This document shows positions 58,600-64,000 of a stretch of DNA of 64,000 nucleotides, in pieces. The position numbers and the translations under genes were made by a program. Origin of the DNA: Onchocerca volvulus (taxonomy: Eukaryota > Nematoda > Chromadorea > Rhabditida > Onchocercidae); NCBI GenBank assembly GCA_000499405.2, contig HG738140.1:5508701-5572700 (forward strand), written 5' to 3'. The notes under the pieces are model-generated. The model saw nothing but the letters and a program-made list of their open reading frames with translations. It was not told where the DNA came from and searched no databases. Position 1 is the first letter of the stretch; each line of letters starts with the position of its first letter.

Positions 58600-59660
58600 C
58601 CATAAATCCAATTTATTTTTATTTTGAATCCACAAATTGAAATTTTCAAAAACAGAAAAGCTGTAATTCGAAAGAAAGAAAAGAAGAAGTCGGCCAAACT
58701 CGAAAGTTGTATTGGAGCAAAATGAATGCATTTGTAAATATTCGAATCTTTATAACATTTATTTTTGTTCTATGACATGGATTTTTTATCTTTAACTTTC
58801 ATTCGCAAATTTGCAATTATGAATTAATGCGATCTCAAAAGTCTGTAAAATGCAAAATGCGAATTGGATATTGATTGGCTAATTTCATCTAGTTTTATAA
58901 TAATCTTTAATATCTTCACGTAATTTCGAAAGTTAGCAAAATTTTTTCCGGAATGAAGATTCGTTCAATTTTTGCAGAAATCTTTCTCTTCCAACTTGAA
59001 AATAACATAAAAATAATAAGACGAGAACAATAGTTGAAGCAAATAAGACGAGATAGATAGGAAGAAAAAATAGCAAATTTATTGATAAGATCAATCGCAC
59101 AAAGATTACAATCAATATGTTTTTTTCAAAGCAACAATAATTAGTTCTATGATGGTGATGGACAAATTATTGAGATGATTACCAGACTTCGCCAATATTT
59201 CCCAGCAATTTGACCTTTTGACATTCCTATATATAACTAATTACATCTTTCGGACTTTTCCGATACTCAATTTCGCGAAATTTTCAAAAAATAATTTGAA
59301 TTTTCCTTGCTCTTAAAAAACGAATAATGATGAAATTTCTGTATTCCCTTTTCCCTATCGTGTTACATCTTTTTGAGGAAAAAAAGGATTCTTCTGAAAT
59401 GAAATTTACAAAAAAAAAAGTTAAAATATATTAAAATGAAAAGGAAAAGAAAATTATCGAAGAGCTAGTCATCTGGAAAGCAATTATTTATTGGATAATT
59501 TCAGATGAAATCTTTCCCATCCATCGGATAAGCTGCATATTTTTATCTGCTAACATTCATTGGTCGAAAATCTAAACATTCAAATGATCGATCCCATCAA
59601 TCAATCATTATTGTAAAGATAGTCTTTAAAAAGACAAATTCCTAAATGAAAAAATTTATT
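58600..59660. other. Intergenic sequence, nothing recognised
   Basis: AT-rich flank upstream of the minus-strand secreted gene. No promoter element or exon is convincing; several short minus-strand frames are low-complexity. Confidence 0.5.
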
Positions 59661-59665
59661 GAAAA

Positions 59666-60015
59666 CTAGGCTTCTCATGATCGATCCAGCTAGTCCAAAA
59701 GTTCTTGAACACGCCTTATTCGAATGCAAAGTTGTGTCAAAATTTCAAATCAATCGGTGAAGAACTTGAAATGTGTAAAAATGAACAATGCAGAAAGTAG
59801 AAGTGGTCAAAAAATCCACTCTGCTTATTTACTTTTACCTGTCACAAGTGTGATAGGTACAAAAAAAAAAAAAAAAAGGTAGTATATTTATTTGAAAAAA
59901 AACACGTGCCTATTCGAATGTAACACTGTGTCAAATTTTCAAATCAATCGATGAAGAACTTGAAACGTTGTTTCACAAGTAACAACGAACATTTACATTT
60001 TTATTTGTATAGATA
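59666..60015 (-). mobile_element. Helitron-derived repeat with CTAG end
   Basis: Begins CTAGGCTTCTCATGATCGAT then CCAGCTAG, comparable to the CTAG end at 43516 (CTAG, then CGATCCAGCTA). It then carries two copies of the CCTTATTCGAATGCAA / TTTCAAATCAATCGGTGAAG block (about 59703-59770 and 59908-59975) separated by a poly-A run. No protein remains. Confidence 0.6.
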
Positions 60016-60123
60016 TATTCCTTTTAAGCTATCATTCAACTTAGATAAAGGTCAACTATTCATGGGTATTTTTGATGGGTAAATAATGAATTATATTTGA
60101 AATAAAAATATGTCATCACTCAA

Positions 60124-60138
60124 AATGATTTTCATCAG
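60124..60138 (+). promoter_or_regulatory. Possible spliced-leader acceptor of the small peptide gene
   Basis: ATGATTTTCATCAG ends at 60138, 30 bp before the ATG at 60169. Confidence 0.4.
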
Positions 60139-60168
60139 GGAAACAAGGAAATCAATAAGGTCAAAAGA

Positions 60169-60657
60169 ATGCTAGCATATTTCAATCTTGTCATTTTGAT
60201 GATTATCGGAATACGATGGGATGGATGTCCTTTTAGTTCTTTATGGATAAAAGGTTAGCATGACTTTTAATTCTAATTTTCTATTTCATTAGTGCTATTT
60301 TGGTGGTTTTTCTTTTACTGCAATTCTATTTAATTGTTTTGTTTTTTCATTTTAAAAGTATTTCATACATATATTCATCACAATGTTGGAAATGTTCTCG
60401 TGAAGTTATACTGATAACAGCATTTTCCAACTGAAAATTTGATTAAAAAGCAAAACTGTCTGAAGAAGACAGTCAGGAAATTTCTCGTTTTTATCACAAC
60501 AGTCAGTGCCAAATGTGTAAACAAAAACGTTGAGTCGAGTTCATTTATTACATAATTTTCAGGTAAAAATTATACAAATAAAAAGATGGAAAAAGGAAAT
60601 GATCGGGATATAGTAAATTCGGAAAAGATGATAGTAAATTCATCGTATAACCGATAA
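60169..60657 (+). CDS. Possible two-exon small secreted peptide
   Basis: Exon 1 (60169-60253) encodes a signal-like start, MLAYFNLVILMIIGI, then RWDGCPFSSLWIK, and ends G|GTTAGC. Exon 2 (60563-60657) follows AATTTTCAG, completes the Gly codon and gives KNYTNKKMEKGNDRDIVNSE, ending YNR and TAA: 59 residues. A TTTTCATCAG acceptor precedes exon 1. Both junctions and the phase fit, but the gene is very short and I recognise no family. It could be a neuropeptide-like or other short secreted peptide, a first exon of a different gene, or chance. Confidence 0.4.
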
Positions 60658-60659
60658 TC

Positions 60660-61850
60660 ATTAATATAACCCTCGCATTTCAATGTAACAAAAAAAAAAA
60701 AATCCATTCTTTTTTTCATTCATGAAATTCTTCCAAAATTTTAGTGCTATATATTTTGGACTAATTTAAATTGATAGAAATTATTATATGAAACTTTTTT
60801 ATAGTTTACACTCGAAAAATGAAAATTAAATTATCGTCATATTTGTATTGCGAAAATCTCGACAAGAATTTTGATAATTTCCTGTTTATAAAGAAATCTG
60901 ATAATAAGAAAAAAAAGATGTTGATAAAAAAAAAATTCAGCGAATGCATTCCTTATCCAAGTAAAGAATAGAAAGCAAAAAAGCAAGCATGATAAGAAAA
61001 AAAGCAAATTACGAAAACAGCAATCTGGAAAAACTTTTTAGCGGCTGAAATCAAAAGGATTGATAAAATTTCCAAATGATGATAATGATAAAAAGGATGA
61101 TGCAAGTGGCAGTCAGTTACGGACGAAGTAAAGCAGTTTCTTCTCACTTAAATATATTAATTGTTGACTTAGTGAGATAATCAATATAGTGTAAAATAAA
61201 AGATTTAGAGGGAATAAGCAAACAAGCTATCAATTCAACTTAGATTAAGCATTACAGGGAAGTCAGAAGTTAGCAAAAAAATCTTCAACATTTAGAACCA
61301 AAAGTTAAAAAAACTATTCCTGCCAATATACAAAATGAGAATAATCTTATCAGAGAATAATTATTTTTCATTTGTAAAAAAGCTATTTTATATTAGAAGA
61401 ACGATGTACAATGCAATAATTAGCCTCAAGTGAAGTAACTACTAAAACAAGCGTTACTGTGAATCCACAAGAACAATTATGGGATGAACTTTCATTTGGA
61501 ATAAATATTCTATGAGCGATTTTTCCAATTTTTACGACTGAATGATTGGAAAATATGGAATACATGAAGAATGACGATAATTAAGCTATAATTTTTGAAC
61601 ACTGAAAAAAACTTCGCTCTAATCAATTCGCCTTAAACAATTTTTGCATCTCTAAACTACAACTTCAAAAAGAACCGGACAACTGACACTTCCACCATAT
61701 TGAAAAAGATCACTCTAACTTTACCTTGAAAAAAAAATTTTTTTTTTTTTTTTTTTTTTTTTTGCAAGAAAAAGTTAGAGAAATTTGGTGTCATGAAATA
61801 TTAGAATATCAGGAAAGAAAATTTTGTTGCCGTTGGTAATAGATCAAGTT
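60660..61850. other. Intergenic / 3' flank of the galectin gene
   Basis: No further exon recognised. It includes a long A-run followed by a T-run (about 61729-61763) that forms a simple inverted A/T tract. Confidence 0.5.
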
Positions 61851-63691
61851 CTAGCGCATCTGAATACCGCTCACTTCTAGATCACCACCAATTTGAAGAC
61901 CATTAATCTCACGAGGATCCAAACGATGAGCATACGTTGCATACCGTTCTCCATTAATAAAAATCTAAAAATTTTGGAAATTAATTCAACCATTTTACGA
62001 AATATTCACATATATTTTGTAGTTGTTATCTGCAAATTCAAAAGTACGACATTTTAAAAACTGAAAATCAAGCATAACATCGCATTTCTTAACCTTTTTT
62101 GCAGTTTCACTTTTTCTTACTTCATTACATTATTACGATTCCCTTCATATAAATCTTTTAATATGTAAATAAAACACATCAATTTTTGTTAATCAGTTAG
62201 TGCAACAATTTATAGAATATTATCTATTTTTATTAATCTTATTATTAGCAGTTTCAAAAAATGATTAAAAAATAATACTTGGAAGGCGTATTCCTCGTTT
62301 TTGATTTCTAAATCAAAGCCAATTCCTTTTTCGAGGATCATTTTTCCTTCACGTTCTTCATTACCCCATTCCCCAGCAATCAACGAATTACGAACGATCG
62401 CCTAAAAAAGAATTTATACGAAATTTATGCCATTCTATTTCTTACATATTTGAGCATGGTATACCGAAATGAAGCGTGAAGGTCAAATCAAAAAAAAAAA
62501 AAAAAACATATTCTTCACTGTTCAACTCTAATTTTATATTTTCTTCCAGTTTCCAACGCTTTCAAAATTTATGAAAGTGTACAAATAATTAAGACTAAAT
62601 ATTTTATCACTAGGAAAGAAAATTCTATTAAAAATAATCCCAGGTACAACTTCAGCCATCATTTTGTTTATATATTTCAATAAAAGAAAAGAAAAATTCT
62701 CATTACTGCACCATTTTATTTTGCAAAAATATAAACTTCAACATATATTAGCATAACTATTTCAAGTATCCCAAATGGTGCTTAAGAATAAAAAAGAAAT
62801 GAACAATTTATTTTTATTTTTATTTTTTATTTCTTTTTTCTTTTTTATTTCCAATATATAAATATACTCGCTTTCTCATCCTTCTCCATTTTTATTTCTA
62901 AATTTTGCCAAAGTAATTTATCCTATCATGTGGAAATACACAAAAAAGAAAACCTTTTCATCGAATCGAGGATTAAAGTGAAGTGCAATATCACCATTTT
63001 TTTTGAGTAGATTGATGTGAAAGCGTTTTCCCTTCTTTTCTGGTGTTGCAAAGATAAGCAACGATTTGCCCGGCACTAAACCTTCGCCACTCAATCCACT
63101 TTCATATGGAACTGGCTAAAACAACAAAACTTCCAGTAAATTTATCGAAATCCCCGATTATGCCATTTTTTACAAATTTGAATTAATATAAAAAATGAGA
63201 TATAAAACTGCCATTATTTATCGATTACAAAACACACAAGAAACTTTAATTAATATTATCTCATCTGTATTGATTGAAATAAATTATAGCTTTAGAATTG
63301 GACGAGTAAACAACAACAATAGGTATATTAGCTTCTATTTCTGTAAATTCTGGACAAGAACTATTCCACAGTAACATAAGATGAGCTAATAATTCAGAAG
63401 ATTAAAAAAATATCTAACTGTTGAATTACTAAAAAATATTAAGTAACATGAAACTTTCCAATTAGAATTGTACTTTGTTTCAATCTTTATGTTCCATGAA
63501 AATACATTGAATGCAAGTTTTTTTTTTGAAATCTTTTTGAAATAAAAAAAGAAAATGAAAAGGAAGAAACGAGAAGTACTTACATAATATTTGCCTCCCC
63601 AATGGATGTACGTTACGAGCACGTCACCATCAATCGAAAAATGCGTCACTGACGAAAGCGGTACACGATGTTCATATTCTTTCACTTCCTT
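61851..63691 (-). CDS. lec-1: Tandem-repeat galectin, C-terminal part (5' exons beyond the window)
   Basis: Minus-strand exons 63691-63584, 63115-62954, 62401-62279 and 61964-61851 (TAG), all phase 0, give the last 168 residues. The first visible exon is the end of carbohydrate-recognition domain 1 and the linker (VTHFSIDGDV, IHWGGKYY). The rest is domain 2, with the galactoside-binding set HFNPRF, VRNS and WGNEER, and the usual C-terminus FINGERYATYAHRLDP, INGLQIGGDLEVSGIQ. Galectins bind beta-galactosides and are secreted without a signal peptide; in filarial worms 32-kDa tandem-repeat galectins are abundant and secreted. The exon for the body of domain 1 is not seen between 63692 and 64000, so the gene is truncated by the window edge. 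Symbol by resemblance to the C. elegans lec-1 type. Confidence 0.9.
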
Positions 63692-64000
63692 CTACAAAAT
63701 GAACACTTTCAGAATTTATAATTTTTGATTTAAATCTCTTTGTCAACTTAGAAAATTAAATCTATCCATTCATATATAAGTTAAAATTCATTCATTTGTT
63801 TGCAGAAGAAAGGTGCATGTTTTTGAATCTGCTCTCATAAAGATATGCTTTTCGGTGGAAACATTTCTTGGAGAAAATTTGCCGTTAAAGGTTGTGAAAT
63901 CAAAAAAAATCGATTTTTCGTTCAGAGATAAAAGAAAATGTTTTATTTATTTTCGATATCAGTCCGCACAAAAATTGATAATTACAAAAATTCAAATTCA
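63692..64000 (-). other. Intron of the galectin gene running to the window edge
   Basis: No domain 1 coding sequence is visible in any minus-strand frame, so this is taken as intron. Confidence 0.55.

Noticed and set aside
1..64000. Possible CRISPR array, operon or prokaryotic insertion
   Set aside because: All recognised genes are intron-bearing nematode genes; repeats lack regular unique spacers, and no bacterial-type (for example Wolbachia-derived) gene cluster was seen.

Overview
The window is an AT-rich (roughly a quarter G+C by eye) stretch of a filarial nematode nuclear genome. The evidence is short exons with GT/AG introns and TTTCAG-type acceptors, possible trans-splice acceptors just before start codons, an abundant-larval-transcript (ALT) locus, a large secreted protein with an ShKT domain, a nematode-type tandem-repeat galectin, and decayed Helitron and BEL/Pao elements. 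The genus cannot be fixed from sequence alone.

Layout, left to right. 1-1600: repeats plus a decayed fragment of a pyruvate dehydrogenase E1-alpha exon (197-299). 1676-6596 (+): a complete nine-exon E1-alpha gene (pdha-1-like). 6.7-22.6 kb: about 16 kb without a recognisable gene, made of AT-rich sequence, degenerate tandem repeats, two inverted repeats and microsatellites. 23426-31661 (+): a very large secreted Ser/Thr/Glu-rich repeat protein with a recurring Gly-Tyr motif and a C-terminal ShKT domain. It is interrupted by one N that marks a collapsed repeat. 32.4-34.1 kb: Helitron remnant (-). 34.6-37.4 kb: a 1.15 kb segment present twice in tandem, with Ns at or within its limits. 39629-41908 (+): ALT locus with one signal-peptide exon and two tandem copies of the three downstream exons. 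43.5-45.7 kb: Helitron end and a frameshifted BEL/Pao gag/protease remnant (-). 47949-53721 (-): a complete 16-exon EPS15/ehs-1-type endocytic adaptor. 56346-58598 (-): a small secreted protein of unknown family. 59.7-60.0 kb: Helitron-derived repeat. 60169-60657 (+): a possible two-exon secreted peptide. 61851-63691 (-): the C-terminal exons of a tandem-repeat galectin that runs off the right edge.

The genes do not form an operon. E1-alpha is mitochondrial metabolism, ehs-1 is clathrin-mediated endocytosis and synaptic vesicle recycling, and the ShKT protein, ALT proteins, small secreted proteins and galectin are secreted or possibly exported products, several of them typical of the host interface of filarial worms. 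The two most notable items are the large repeat protein with its ShKT tail, and the ALT locus in which two C-terminal cassettes appear to share one signal exon and one poly(A) signal. Exon models were built by hand from splice sites, frame and family knowledge; no searches were run.
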